Shown here: in pieces, positions 45,084-55,209 of the stretch | Position numbering within the stretch: the first letter of the stretch is position 1 | Layout: each line of letters begins with the position of its first letter | Source of the DNA: Arthrobacter sp. SLBN-83 | GTDB taxonomy: Bacteria > Actinomycetota > Actinomycetes > Actinomycetales > Micrococcaceae | Direction: 5' to 3' | Length of the DNA: 64,000 nt | NCBI RefSeq assembly: GCF_006715285.1 | Contig: NZ_VFMX01000001.1 | Coordinates: 3,100,001-3,164,000, forward strand | Program-made: the position numbers and the translations under genes | Notes under the pieces: model-generated | Database searches by the model: none | Told to the model about the DNA's origin: nothing | What the model saw: only the letters and a program-made list of their open reading frames with translations

Positions 45084-47746
45084 GGCGTCCACGGACGGCC
45101 GCCGGCCAGCACGGACGAGGCCCAGCTGGACAGCCGCGTCCTGTCGATTTTCGCGTTGTGGCGGATGTCGGTGGGCTGCGCGGGGACAACCAGGACGGCA
45201 GCGACGGACACGCCTGCACTGCGGGCAGCGGCCCGTACCTTGCCCGCCAAATCAGCCCCGGCAAGGCCGGCTTTGGAGGCCGGCGGGACAGTTTCGACGA
45301 CGGCGGCAACGGCTTGCGTGCCTGCCGGTCCCACACCCACCACCGCTGCCATGCGGACGCCGTCCACGCCTTCGATGGCCTGTTCCGGGCCCACCGGGGT
45401 CACTACTCCGCCAGGTGCCGTGACCGCGTGTGCAAGGCGGCCTTCCACCCACAGCCGTCCCTGGACGTCGAAGTGGCCTACGTCCCCGGTGCGGTGCCAT
45501 CCGGCGGGGCCGCTGCTCAGCTCCTGCGTCAGCCAGAGGCGGTCATAGGCGTCTTTGACGTGTGGCGCACTGACCAGGATTTCTCCCGTGATGCCCGCAT
45601 CGGTGACGGGCACGGAGCCGGGTGCTGTGCCATCGGGTGCCAGGGGGATGACGGCTACGCGGGTGCCGTGGACGGGCCAGCCTACGCAGACGCCGTTGCC
45701 CGCGCCCGTCATCGTTCCGGCGTCGGCATCAGCGGCGGCGGCCTGGATTTGTTCGAGGCTGATGTCGGTGACGGGCAGCGCCTCCGTCATCCCATAGGGG
45801 GTGTGCAGCGAGGCGCGGGGCACCAGTTGCTGTACTTCCGCGAGAAGCGCTTCCGGAACAGGTGCGCCGGCGGAGAGGAGCAGGTCAACGCGTCCGAGTG
45901 CTGCGGTGCCCTCCGGAGTCAGTCCGCCACGGGTGGCGACGACGTTGCGCAGGGCTGCGGGCGACGCGAAGACCACCGTGGCATCGATGGCCGCCGCGGC
46001 ATCGGCGAGGGCGCGTGCAGTCAGGGTGCGGGGTGCGGTGACATCCATGGCCGGCGTCACCGAGACGGCCCCCAGCGCGGGCCCCAGCAGGGCAAAGGGC
46101 GCGAAACCTGCCACCAGGCGCTGCCCGGGACGGATCCCAAAGGTTTGGGCCAGGGTGTCCCGCATGGCGGCAAGCTGCCCGTGGGTATAGAGCACACCCT
46201 TGGCGGGACCAGTGGAACCGGAGGTGAAGAGGACGGCGGCGGGGGAGTCCGGGCCCGGCAGGGGCGTCGCGGCACTGCCCGCCGCCCCGGCCCGTTCTGA
46301 ACCTGCCCTGGCCAGGGCAACAAGGGAGGTTTCCACCCCAAGGAGCCGGCGGCGCCCTGCCGGAAGCTCGTGCACGCTGATGCGCCGGGCCGCCCATCCG
46401 AGGACCCGGGCGGCGGCGAGGGCTTTGTCGATCCCGATGAGGACGTCAGGAGTTGCGCCCTTGACTGCCCGGCTCAGGCCCCTGGTGCCCAGCCCGGCAT
46501 CGGCGACGACCACCACCGCGCCGAGCCGCAGGCAGGCGTACAGGGCCACGGTGAGGTCCACCCCGGGCGGAACCATCAGGCTCACCCGGCTGCCGGGCCC
46601 AATGCCTGCCTCCTGCAGACCCGCGGCGAGGTGGTCAACACCCGCCTCCAGCTGCTTCCACGTCAGGAAGCGGGCCACGGTGCCGTCAGGTGCCATTTCG
46701 ACGACGGCCCTCCCGTCGCCTGCTGGTCCCGCCGCCAGTTCGGCAAGGGGTGCCCACAGGGGTTCAAATCCTTCGCTGCCCCGTACGGTGCCGGGGGTGT
46801 GGGCAGAACGGATGCCACCGCCGGTGACGCGCCCCGCAAGCCAGTCGAAGACCGGCGCGGCAATGTCCCGGTCCTCCGCCACCAGGTGCCCCGCGCCCTC
46901 GTAGCGGTGGACGTCCGCATGCGGAAGCCTGCCGATGAGGTCCTTCAGGTAGCGGTCGGAGAAGATGGGGTCGCGCGGCCCCCACAGCATCAGGGCTGGA
47001 ACGTCCAGGCCGCGCACGCCTTCCGCCACCCCGGTGAGGGCAGCAAAACTGGGATGCGACGCGTCAACAGGAATGTCCGCCACAAAGTTGCCCACCCCGG
47101 CACGCCGGGATGCTCCGCGGTAAGGGGCCATGTAAGCATTGCGGACCTCTGCAGGCAGCGGCGGGTGCGCCAGCGAATGTGTCACCCGCAGGAAGGTGTC
47201 AGAGGTGGTGGTTCCCCACTTGTGGACGGCAGGATGCAGGGCAAGCCGCAACGCCGTCGGGATGGGGCTGCCTTCAGGCTGGTGCACGGCGGTGTTGGTC
47301 AGGACCACGCCGGCCAACTGGTCTTCGTGCGCCAGTGCCCATCCAAGGCTGATGGCGCCGCCCCAGTCATGGCCCACCGACACAACAGGCCCCTCCAGGC
47401 CCAGCACGTCCGTAAGATCGCCCAGGTCGTTGATCCTGTCGGCCAGCCGCCGGAACGTCCCGGTCCGCTCGGAGAACCCCATGTCCAGCTGGTCCACGGC
47501 CAGCACACGCCACGGATGCGCGGCGTCGGAGCCCGCAGCCAGCAGGCTCCGCCACAGGTAGGACCAGGTGGGGTTGCCGTGCACGCACAGCAGCGTCCCC
47601 AACGGAGTCAGGCCGCGGCGGGCCAGTTCTGCGCCGTTATCCAGCAGGTGCCAGCGGTGCACGGAGCCCGGCGTATCAACGCCGGAGGTGGAGGGGACAT
47701 CGAGTTCGCGTGACCATTCGGCGTTGACGCCGGGCCAGTCCGCCAT
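45080..47746 (-). CDS. oleBC: Fused beta-lactone decarboxylase / beta-lactone synthetase
   Basis: 888 residues in two fused domains. OleB is an alpha/beta hydrolase of haloalkane-dehalogenase type: HGNPTW, nucleophile Asp in GHDWGG near residue 127, His in GAGHLVAED near 287. OleC is an acyl-CoA-synthetase-like domain from about residue 330: P-loop FTSGSTGPAKGV, YGMTEALP, WHRTGDVGHFD, and the C-terminal Lys in DIRHNAKIDR. OleC makes the beta-lactone from the OleD product using ATP, and OleB decarboxylates it to the cis-olefin. The fusion is known in Micrococcus-type actinobacteria. The start overlaps the oleA stop (TGATG), so a 54-base longer ORF was trimmed. Confidence 0.92.
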   Translation of the reverse strand: MADWPGVNAEWSRELDVPSTSGVDTPGSVHRWHLLDNGAELARRGLTPLGTLLCVHGNPTWSYLWRSLLAAGSDAAHPWRVLAVDQLDMGFSERTGTFRRLADRINDLGDLTDVLGLEGPVVSVGHDWGGAISLGWALAHEDQLAGVVLTNTAVHQPEGSPIPTALRLALHPAVHKWGTTTSDTFLRVTHSLAHPPLPAEVRNAYMAPYRGASRRAGVGNFVADIPVDASHPSFAALTGVAEGVRGLDVPALMLWGPRDPIFSDRYLKDLIGRLPHADVHRYEGAGHLVAEDRDIAAPVFDWLAGRVTGGGIRSAHTPGTVRGSEGFEPLWAPLAELAAGPAGDGRAVVEMAPDGTVARFLTWKQLEAGVDHLAAGLQEAGIGPGSRVSLMVPPGVDLTVALYACLRLGAVVVVADAGLGTRGLSRAVKGATPDVLIGIDKALAAARVLGWAARRISVHELPAGRRRLLGVETSLVALARAGSERAGAAGSAATPLPGPDSPAAVLFTSGSTGPAKGVLYTHGQLAAMRDTLAQTFGIRPGQRLVAGFAPFALLGPALGAVSVTPAMDVTAPRTLTARALADAAAAIDATVVFASPAALRNVVATRGGLTPEGTAALGRVDLLLSAGAPVPEALLAEVQQLVPRASLHTPYGMTEALPVTDISLEQIQAAAADADAGTMTGAGNGVCVGWPVHGTRVAVIPLAPDGTAPGSVPVTDAGITGEILVSAPHVKDAYDRLWLTQELSSGPAGWHRTGDVGHFDVQGRLWVEGRLAHAVTAPGGVVTPVGPEQAIEGVDGVRMAAVVGVGPAGTQAVAAVVETVPPASKAGLAGADLAGKVRAAARSAGVSVAAVLVVPAQPTDIRHNAKIDRTRLSSWASSVLAGGRPWTP

Positions 47747-48768
47747 CACCAAACGATTTCCAGCATGGCGGTGTTCAGGCCGGACCCCACGCCCATGCAC
47801 AGGACGCGGTCACCGCTTGCCAGCGACTGCGACTCGGCTGCAAGCGTCATGGGGAGGGAGGCGGGCCCCACATTGCCCCAGTGCGGGAACGTGATGGGCA
47901 CCTTGTCGGCGTCCAGGTCGATCGCTTCGATGATGGCCTGCGTGTACGCGTTGCTGACCTGGTGGGTGACGTAGCGGTCCATGGTTGCCCAGTCCCACTC
48001 CGGCTGGGCCTCATGCCAGGCGTCGACGACGAGCTGCAGGCCGCCGTCGAGCAGTCCCTTTGTGTCGGTGTGCATGCCGTCGATGCCGCCCACGCACAGT
48101 TCGTGGTGCTCGGTGCCGGCGCGCATGACCCCGCCCACCACCCGGTGGGCGCCCGGGTGCTCGTCCGCGGGTCCCAGCACTGCGGCGGCCGCTCCGGAGC
48201 CGAGCGTCAGCGTGGCGAACTCGCGGTTGAAATCGGCCCGTGTGGTTTCGGGCCGCTGGAGGCGCTCCAGGGTGGCCTCCTGGGTCAGCTGGGCATCCTC
48301 GCCATTGACAATGACGGCGTACCTGATCTGGCCCGAGTCGATCATGTTGGCTGCCAGGGTCAGGGCGTTGACGAACCCCAGACAGGCGTTGGCAAGGTCG
48401 AAGTTCATGGCCGACGACGGCAGGCTGAGTCCGTGATGGATCTTCACCGCTACGGACGGTTCCAGGTTGCGCCTGGTCACCGAGGTGTTGATCAGCAGGC
48501 CGATCTCGGATGCTTCGATGCCTGCCTCGGCCAGGGCCTTGGCACCGGCTTCCACCGCAGCGTCATCGAACGACGTGCCGGCGGCCCACCAGCGGCGGTG
48601 CGTGATGCCTGCGACGCGTTCCAGCAGTCGCGGCGGGAACTTCAGCCGCTGCAGGGTTGACGCCAGGCGCCTGTCAAAGTCGGTGGAGCTCACAATCCTC
48701 GGAGCTTCAACGCTGCTGACCGAGAGCAGCGCGGTATTGCTGTGGCGGAAGGTTGCATTACCTGCCAA
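47746..48768 (-). CDS. oleA: Head-to-head acyl-CoA condensing enzyme (thiolase family)
   Basis: Condenses two fatty acyl-CoAs to a 2-alkyl-3-ketoacid, the first step to long-chain olefins. It has 340 residues. Catalytic Cys is in FDLANACLGF (residue 129), His in THQVSNAY (269), Asn in HWGNVGPASLP (299), and the family's second-acyl glutamate in NLEPSVA (103). Spacings match those of Xanthomonas OleA as I recall them. The start is taken as TTG 48768 with AGAGGGG at proper distance; the longer ORF has no ribosome binding site. First gene of oleA-oleBC-oleD; Arthrobacter strains are known to make C29 olefins. Confidence 0.92.
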   Translation of the reverse strand: MAGNATFRHSNTALLSVSSVEAPRIVSSTDFDRRLASTLQRLKFPPRLLERVAGITHRRWWAAGTSFDDAAVEAGAKALAEAGIEASEIGLLINTSVTRRNLEPSVAVKIHHGLSLPSSAMNFDLANACLGFVNALTLAANMIDSGQIRYAVIVNGEDAQLTQEATLERLQRPETTRADFNREFATLTLGSGAAAAVLGPADEHPGAHRVVGGVMRAGTEHHELCVGGIDGMHTDTKGLLDGGLQLVVDAWHEAQPEWDWATMDRYVTHQVSNAYTQAIIEAIDLDADKVPITFPHWGNVGPASLPMTLAAESQSLASGDRVLCMGVGSGLNTAMLEIVW

Positions 48769-48999
48769 TTTCAAGCCCCTCTTCGTTTCCGTCCCGCATT
48801 CCTGCGGTGACTGTACCCACAAAAACGCAGGCTCAAGAGCTTAACTATGCCTTTGCCTGCCCAAATCATGCATATTCACCCATGGCCCAGGCGTTGGCTT
48901 CCGGGCGCTGCTGCGGGGAAATGTCGGTCCTGCGCAGTAGATTGTAGTGAGCCGGTTCCCGCAATCATGCCCTACCCGCTCCAGGAGACCAGAAAAGCC

Positions 49000-51900
49000 T
49001 TGCACCTCAAAAGCCTGACCGTCCGGGGGTTCAAGTCCTTTGCGTCTGCCACCACCTTCGACTTCGAACCCGGCGTCACCGCCGTGGTGGGTCCCAATGG
49101 ATCCGGGAAGTCCAACGTGGTGGACGCCCTGGCCTGGGTCATGGGCGAACAAGGCGCCAAAACCCTCCGCGGCGGCAAGATGGAGGACGTCATCTTCGCC
49201 GGGACGTCCGGACGGCCACCCCTGGGCCGGGCCCACGTTTCGCTCACCATCGACAACACCGACGGCGCCCTTCCCATCGAATACAGCGAAGTCACCATTT
49301 CCCGGACGCTGTTCCGTACGGGCGGCTCCGAGTACGCCATCAACGGTGCCGGCTGCCGGCTGCTGGATATCCAGGAACTGCTCTCCGACTCCGGGCTGGG
49401 CCGGGAGATGCACGTCATCGTGGGCCAGGGCCAACTGGACCGCGTGCTGCACGCCACCCCCGAGGACCGCCGCGGCTTCATCGAGGAGGCAGCAGGGATC
49501 CTAAAGCACCGCCGGCGCAAGGAACGCACGGTGCGGAAACTGGAAGCCATGCAGGCCAACCTCCAGCGCCTCACCGACCTCACCGGGGAAATCAGGCGCC
49601 AGCTCACGCCCCTGGGCAAGCAGGCGGAGGTGGCACGCCGTGCCCAGCGCGTCCAGTTCGACGTCAGGGACGCCCGCGCCCGGCTGCTCGCCGACGACCT
49701 CGTCCAGCTGCAGCTGGCACTGGAGCAGGACGTGGCGGACGAAGCCGCGCTCAAAGCCCGGCGGACCGCCGTCGAACAGGAACTCGAAGCGGGCCGCAGG
49801 CAGCAGGCAGCGCTGGAGCAACTTGCGGCAGAGGCCACGCCGCGCCTGAACGCCGCCCGTGACACCTGGTACCGGCTTTCCACGGCACGGGAGCGGCTGA
49901 GGTCGCTCGGCTCGCTGGCCACTGAACGCAGCCGCCTGCTGGGTTCCGAAGATGCCGCCCCCGCCCCAGGCCGGGACCCCGAACAGCTCGAACGCCAGGC
50001 CGCCCGGGTGCGGCAGGAGCTGGCCGAGCTTGAACAGGACATCGACACAAGGCGCAGTGCCCTGGAGACGGCCAGCGCCGCAAAGGCCGAAGCGGAGCAG
50101 GCGGCCCTGGCCGAGGACCAGCGGCTCACCGCCCAGCTCCGCGCTGCCGCCGACCGCCGCGAAGGACTGGCGCGGCTGGCCGGCCAGGTGGCGGCCGCCA
50201 GGTCCCGGGTGGAGTCCGCGCAGGCGGAACTGGGACGGCTGCGCGAATCCCTTACCGCCGGAACGGAACGCCGCGCCCGTGCCCAGGCCGAGTTCACGGC
50301 GCTGGAGAACCAGGTGGCGGGCGTGGAGGAGGGGGAAGAATCCCTTGACGCCGACTATGAGGCTGCCAGCGAGGCCCTGGACGCTGTGCTCCAGGAGATC
50401 GCGGACCTCAAGGCCGCCGTCAACGAAGGGGTCCGCAAACGGGATGCCCTGGCCGCGCGGCTCGACGCCCTCAAGCTGGGCCTTGACCGCAAGGACGGCG
50501 CCCGGCACGTGCTGGAGTCCGGTCTTCCGGGGGTGCAGGGAAGCGTCGCCGCCACGATCACCGTGCAGGCCGGCTATGAAGCGGCCATTGCCGCCGCGCT
50601 GGGGCAGGCATCGGAAGCAGTGCTGGTCCAGGACAAGGACACGGCCGTTGAGGTGCTGCGGCGGCTCAAGGACGACGACGCCGGGCGGGCGTCGTTGCTC
50701 CTCGCCTCGGCCGCAGCGGTCCACCAGGATGAGGACCGCACCAGCCCGCTGCCCGAAGGTGCGCAGTGGGCTGCAGGCCTCGTGGACGGACCCGCGGAGC
50801 ACCTCGCCTTGGTCCGGCACCTGCTGGCCCGAACCGCCGTCGTACCCGGGATCGACGCCGCGGCCACGCTTGTGGACTCGGTGCCCGGACTCACGGTGGT
50901 CACCCCTGAGGGGGACGTCTTTACGGCATTAACGGCGGCCGGCGGTTCGGCAAAGGCACCGTCGCTGCTCGAAGTGCAGGCGGCGGTGGACGACGCCGGC
51001 CGCAGCCTTTCTGCGGTCACCGCGGACCTGGAGCGAAACAGGTTCGCCCTGGCCGGCGCCGAGGCACGGCGCGCAAGTGCCCAGGAGGAAGCGGATGCTG
51101 CGCTGGACAAGCTGCATGAGTCCGACGCCCGCCTCGCCGCGGTCGCTGAGCGCCTGGGCCACCTGAACTCAGTCCTGCGCAGTGCCGTGGGGGAGAGCGA
51201 ACGGATGGCCGCGTCCCTGGCGCGGGCGGAAGAAAATGTCGCCGCCGAGCAGGAAGCCCTCACGGCCGTCACCGCCCGCCTGGCGGCAGCCCAGGAAGCA
51301 CCCGTTGAAGAGGAACCCTCCACGGAACAGCGGGATGCCCTGGCGCGTACCGCATCCGCCGCGCGTGCGGCAGAAGTTGAGGCACGGCTGTCCCTGCGCA
51401 GTGCCGAAGAGCAGCTCACGGCCACCCGCAACAGGGTGGCATCGCTGGAACGCGCCGCCGCCACCGAGCGGCGTGCCCGCGAGGAAGCCGCGGAGCGCGC
51501 CCGTCGCCGCCGGCTCCAGGCCAAGCGGGCAGCCGCTGTCTCCACGGGTGTGGAACTGGCACTCGGCTTTGTTGATGTTTCCGTGGACCTTGCCCGGCAC
51601 GAACGGGACCTGGCCGAGGAGAACCGCGAGCTGCGTGACCGCGGACTGCGTGACATCCGGGAAGCGAACGATGCCCTGGCCCGGGAACTGGCCCAGCTCA
51701 CCGACAACGTGCACCGTGATGAGCTGGCCCGGGCCCAGCAACGGGCAAGGATCGAGGCGGTGGAGACCCGCTCCGTGGACGAGCTGGGCATCACCCCCGA
51801 GGCGCTGGTGGAGGAGTTTGGCCCGCACGTCCCCGTTCCCGTTCCGGCGGAGGAGTCCGGCGACAAGTGGGCAGCCCTCCGCGCCCCCGTTGATGCGGGA

Positions 51901-52587
51901 GGCCAGGAGATCGTGGAGGGAAAGCCCTACGTCCGGCAGGAACAGGAGAAGCGCCTGCGGAAGGCGGAGCGGGACCTGGCCAGCCTGGGCAAGGTCAACC
52001 CCCTGGCCCTCGAGGAGTTCGCGGCGCTGGAGGAGCGGCACCAGTTCCTCAGCACCCAGCTGGAGGACCTCAAGGCCAGCCGCCGGGACCTGCTGGACAT
52101 CATCAAGGAAGTGGACGACCGCGTCCAGCGCGTCTTCGCCGAAGCCTTCGAGGACACCCAGGCGCAATTCACCAGGGTGTTCGACCGCCTTTTTCCCGGC
52201 GGCGAAGGCCGGCTGGTCCTGACCGAGCCCGCAGACATGCTGACTACCGGCATCGAGGTGGAGGCCCGTCCCGCGGGCAAGAAGATCAAACGGCTGTCGC
52301 TGCTCTCCGGCGGCGAGCGGTCCCTGACCGCGGTGGCGCTGCTGGTGGCCATCTTCAAGGCGCGGCCCTCACCGTTCTATGTCATGGACGAGGTGGAAGC
52401 GGCGCTGGACGACACCAATCTTGGCCGGCTGATCACCATCTTTGAGGAACTCCGGGAATCCAGCCAGCTCATCGTCATCACCCACCAGAAGCGCACCATG
52501 GAAGTGGCGGACGCGTTGTACGGCGTAACCATGAGGGGCGACGGCGTCTCCACCGTGATCAGCCAGCGCCTCGGCGCGGAGGTATAG
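49000..52587 (+). CDS. smc: Chromosome segregation protein SMC
   Basis: Condensin-like ATPase for chromosome organisation. It has 1195 residues. The N-terminal head begins LHLKSLTVRGFKSFA with Walker A VVGPNGSGKSNVVDAL near residue 34. Long coiled coils (about 165-500 and 680-1020) flank a hinge near 505-660 (GLPGVQGSVAATITVQAGY). The C-terminal head has LLSGGERSLTAVALL and Walker B YVMDEVEAALDD. TTG 49000 starts at the family N-terminus with AGGAGA 11 bases upstream; in-frame ATGs upstream give an unconserved Cys/Pro-rich extension. The gap 48769-48999 holds a possible -10, TAGATT (48938-48943). Confidence 0.95.
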   Translation: MHLKSLTVRGFKSFASATTFDFEPGVTAVVGPNGSGKSNVVDALAWVMGEQGAKTLRGGKMEDVIFAGTSGRPPLGRAHVSLTIDNTDGALPIEYSEVTISRTLFRTGGSEYAINGAGCRLLDIQELLSDSGLGREMHVIVGQGQLDRVLHATPEDRRGFIEEAAGILKHRRRKERTVRKLEAMQANLQRLTDLTGEIRRQLTPLGKQAEVARRAQRVQFDVRDARARLLADDLVQLQLALEQDVADEAALKARRTAVEQELEAGRRQQAALEQLAAEATPRLNAARDTWYRLSTARERLRSLGSLATERSRLLGSEDAAPAPGRDPEQLERQAARVRQELAELEQDIDTRRSALETASAAKAEAEQAALAEDQRLTAQLRAAADRREGLARLAGQVAAARSRVESAQAELGRLRESLTAGTERRARAQAEFTALENQVAGVEEGEESLDADYEAASEALDAVLQEIADLKAAVNEGVRKRDALAARLDALKLGLDRKDGARHVLESGLPGVQGSVAATITVQAGYEAAIAAALGQASEAVLVQDKDTAVEVLRRLKDDDAGRASLLLASAAAVHQDEDRTSPLPEGAQWAAGLVDGPAEHLALVRHLLARTAVVPGIDAAATLVDSVPGLTVVTPEGDVFTALTAAGGSAKAPSLLEVQAAVDDAGRSLSAVTADLERNRFALAGAEARRASAQEEADAALDKLHESDARLAAVAERLGHLNSVLRSAVGESERMAASLARAEENVAAEQEALTAVTARLAAAQEAPVEEEPSTEQRDALARTASAARAAEVEARLSLRSAEEQLTATRNRVASLERAAATERRAREEAAERARRRRLQAKRAAAVSTGVELALGFVDVSVDLARHERDLAEENRELRDRGLRDIREANDALARELAQLTDNVHRDELARAQQRARIEAVETRSVDELGITPEALVEEFGPHVPVPVPAEESGDKWAALRAPVDAGGQEIVEGKPYVRQEQEKRLRKAERDLASLGKVNPLALEEFAALEERHQFLSTQLEDLKASRRDLLDIIKEVDDRVQRVFAEAFEDTQAQFTRVFDRLFPGGEGRLVLTEPADMLTTGIEVEARPAGKKIKRLSLLSGGERSLTAVALLVAIFKARPSPFYVMDEVEAALDDTNLGRLITIFEELRESSQLIVITHQKRTMEVADALYGVTMRGDGVSTVISQRLGAEV

Positions 52588-52671
52588 CAGCGCGGAGAAC
52601 GGTGCGAAGGGGCAGGTCAGCTGCGTGGCAGGCGCCGGATTGGGGCATGCCGTTTGTGAGAAGCTAGGGGA

Positions 52672-53877
52672 GTGAATGACATCCTTCCCATTGTCCTGTC
52701 CATTCTTGCTGCGCTGGTGGTCATCGGCGCGCTGATTCCGGTCCTGCTCAAGACGCGAAGGAACATCACCCGGTACCCCGGTACACGGGACGCGAACGAT
52801 CCCGAGATCCGTTCCGGCGGCAGCACGGCGGTGGCGGACCGCGATGGCACCATTGAACGCAAGGCCCCCGAGGGCGTCGACCTCGAGGGCCTGGACACCA
52901 CGACCGTTCCGGACACTGCGGCCGGGCTGGAAACCATTCCCGTCGAAACACCGCTCCCTGTCGCAGGGCGCCTCACCCGCCTGCGCGAACGGCTGGTCCG
53001 CTCCAACAACATCATGGGCAAGGGCCTGCTGGCGCTGCTGTCCAGCGACCGGATCGACGAGAGTGTCTGGGATGAGGTGGAGGAAACCCTCCTGCTGGCT
53101 GACCTGGGAACCGAGCCCACCATGCAGCTCGTGGACTCCCTGCGGGAGCGGGTCAAGGTTCTTGGTACGCGTACCCCGGAACACGTCAAGACCATGCTGC
53201 GGGAAGAACTCATCAAGCTCGTGGATCCCACCATGGACCGCAGCCTCAACGTCCAGCGCCACGCCGAGAAGCCGGCCGTAATGATGGTGGTGGGCGTGAA
53301 CGGCGTAGGCAAGACCACCACCGTGGGCAAGCTCGCCCGCGTGCTGGTCGCCGAGGACAAGGACGTCCTGCTCGGTGCCGCGGACACCTTCCGCGCCGCC
53401 GCCGCCGAGCAGCTGGCCACGTGGGGCCAGCGCGTCGGCGTCCCCACCGTGAAGTCGGACATCGACGGCGCCGACCCCGCCTCGGTTGCCTACGAGGCCG
53501 TGAAGGCAGGCATCGAGCAGGAAGTCGACGTTGTCATGATCGACACGGCCGGACGCCTGCAGAACAAGGTGGGCCTCATGGACGAACTGGGCAAGGTCAA
53601 GCGCGTGGTGGAGAAACTTGCAGAGGTGGACGAGGTCCTGTTGGTCCTTGACGCCACCACCGGCCAGAACGGCCTGAACCAGGCCCGCGTCTTCTCCGAG
53701 GTGGTCAACATCACCGGCATCGTCCTGACCAAGCTGGACGGGACCGCCAAGGGCGGCATCGTCGTCGCCATCCAGAAGACACTGGGCGTGCCCGTCAAGC
53801 TCATCGGGCTGGGCGAAGGCGCCGACGACCTGGCTCCGTTCGACACCGAAGGCTTCGTCGACGCCCTGCTGAACTAG
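52672..53877 (+). CDS. ftsY: Signal recognition particle receptor FtsY
   Basis: Membrane docking GTPase for SRP-ribosome complexes. It has 401 residues. One N-terminal transmembrane helix (about residues 3-25) replaces the acidic A domain of enterobacteria, followed by a short linker and the NG domain: GVNGVGKTTTVGKLA near residue 208, DTFRAAAAEQL, DTAGRLQN, TKLDGTAKGG. Start GTG 52672 follows AGGGGA closely. It lies 84 bp after smc, the usual smc-ftsY order; its partner Ffh is 5 kb downstream. Confidence 0.95.
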   Translation: MNDILPIVLSILAALVVIGALIPVLLKTRRNITRYPGTRDANDPEIRSGGSTAVADRDGTIERKAPEGVDLEGLDTTTVPDTAAGLETIPVETPLPVAGRLTRLRERLVRSNNIMGKGLLALLSSDRIDESVWDEVEETLLLADLGTEPTMQLVDSLRERVKVLGTRTPEHVKTMLREELIKLVDPTMDRSLNVQRHAEKPAVMMVVGVNGVGKTTTVGKLARVLVAEDKDVLLGAADTFRAAAAEQLATWGQRVGVPTVKSDIDGADPASVAYEAVKAGIEQEVDVVMIDTAGRLQNKVGLMDELGKVKRVVEKLAEVDEVLLVLDATTGQNGLNQARVFSEVVNITGIVLTKLDGTAKGGIVVAIQKTLGVPVKLIGLGEGADDLAPFDTEGFVDALLN

Positions 53878-53918
53878 CTGACCGCCGAACTGGCCTGGTT
53901 CCCTGCCTGCACCGCTTG

Positions 53919-55160
53919 CTACGACCCGGCCGCACGGAGCGTCTCGCGGGTGGGGAGCCAGGCGGCGGCGGCCAGGAGCATGATGCCGCCGGTCACCCCG
54001 AAGGCCCAGCCGAAGCCCAGCCGGTCCGCCAGCAGCCCTGCCACGACCGGCCCGACGATCGCGCCGACGTCGGACATCATCTGGTAGACGGCCAGCACCT
54101 TGCCGCCGGAGCGGCCGTTGCCAATGACGTCTGCCACTGCAGCCTGCTGGGCGGGGCCGAAGAGGCCGGATCCCACGCCGGCGAGCGTCGACGCTGCAAG
54201 AAACCAGGGCAGGTCGGTGGTGATCCCGATCGCCGCGGTTGCCAGGGCTGCCACCAGCAAACCCACAATCATCATGGGTTTGCGCCCCACCGAGTCGGCC
54301 AGGCGCCCCGAGAAAGTGAGCGCGGCGGCGTTGCCGGCAGCGAACACGGCCAGGGCCAGGCCGGCTGCCTGGGGTCCTGCCCCGAAAGCGGCCGCGGCGA
54401 ACAGCGGCACCGTTGCCATCCGCACGCCAAAGGTGGCCCAGCCGTTGGCGAAGCTGGAGGTGAGGGCCGACCGGTATGTGCCTGCGCCAAGTGCTTCACC
54501 GAAGCGCATGTCCGGTGCCCGCGTCTGTGCGTCTCCGCCGTCCCTGCGCTGATGGCTGAGCTGGGTCTGCACCACGAAAGCGGCAACCAGCAGGGCCGCG
54601 GCGTAGGCGAGGAACGGCACGCGAAGGCCCAGCCCGGCCAGGAGCCCGCCCACAATGGGCCCGCACACGTTCCCGATCAGGAATGCCGACGCGTAGGCTC
54701 CGGAGACCCTTCCCCTGCTTTTAGGCGGCGCCAGCCGGACCACCAGGGCCATCGACGCCACGGTAAACATCACAGACCCCGCCCCGCCAAGGCCGCGGAA
54801 CAGCAGCAGCTGCCAGTAGTCCTGGGCGAAGGCGCACGCGGCGGTGGACAATGCCACGATTAACAGCCCCGCGACGTAGATGGGGCGTTCTCCCCGCCTG
54901 CCAATCAGGGCGCCGCCGGCCGGGGCAAACGCCAGGCGCATGAACGCGAAGATCGCAACAATAACGGCAGCCTCGGTGTTCCCCACCCCGAAGGTTGTGG
55001 CGAACTGCGGCAATACTGGCGCAACAAGCCCGAATCCAAGCGCGATGAGGAAGGCCGCGGCCAGCATCACCTTGATGTCGCGGGGGAGCTTCTCCCGCTG
55101 CGGCCGCAGCCGGGCCCAAAACCGTGAGGTAGCGCCGCTGGCGCGGGGTGGTGCCGTCAT
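53919..55160 (-). CDS. MFS transporter (DHA1-type, 12 TM)
   Basis: 413 residues with about 12 hydrophobic segments. The loop 2-3 motif appears as GALIGRRGERPIYVAG and its repeat as GRLADSVGRKPMMIVG. IGNVCGPIVGGLLAGLG is the antiporter motif C seen in drug/proton exporters. A charged cytoplasmic loop of about 30 residues joins the halves (HQRRDGGDAQTRAPD). The substrate is unknown. No clear ribosome binding site is visible before ATG 55160. Confidence 0.88.
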   Translation of the reverse strand: MTAPPRASGATSRFWARLRPQREKLPRDIKVMLAAAFLIALGFGLVAPVLPQFATTFGVGNTEAAVIVAIFAFMRLAFAPAGGALIGRRGERPIYVAGLLIVALSTAACAFAQDYWQLLLFRGLGGAGSVMFTVASMALVVRLAPPKSRGRVSGAYASAFLIGNVCGPIVGGLLAGLGLRVPFLAYAAALLVAAFVVQTQLSHQRRDGGDAQTRAPDMRFGEALGAGTYRSALTSSFANGWATFGVRMATVPLFAAAAFGAGPQAAGLALAVFAAGNAAALTFSGRLADSVGRKPMMIVGLLVAALATAAIGITTDLPWFLAASTLAGVGSGLFGPAQQAAVADVIGNGRSGGKVLAVYQMMSDVGAIVGPVVAGLLADRLGFGWAFGVTGGIMLLAAAAWLPTRETLRAAGS

Positions 55161-55209
55161 GCTGGGGAAGTCCTTGCTGGAAAGGGAGCCGGGTGGCTGC
55201 GCGAATGCG

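Noticed and set aside
46370..47713. 447-residue plus-strand frame opposite oleBC
   Set aside because: Antisense shadow; oleBC carries all catalytic motifs of two enzyme domains.
44112..48768. Polyketide or non-ribosomal peptide cluster suggested by the AMP-binding and thiolase-like domains
   Set aside because: No carrier protein or condensation domain; gene content, fusion and active sites match the olefin pathway.
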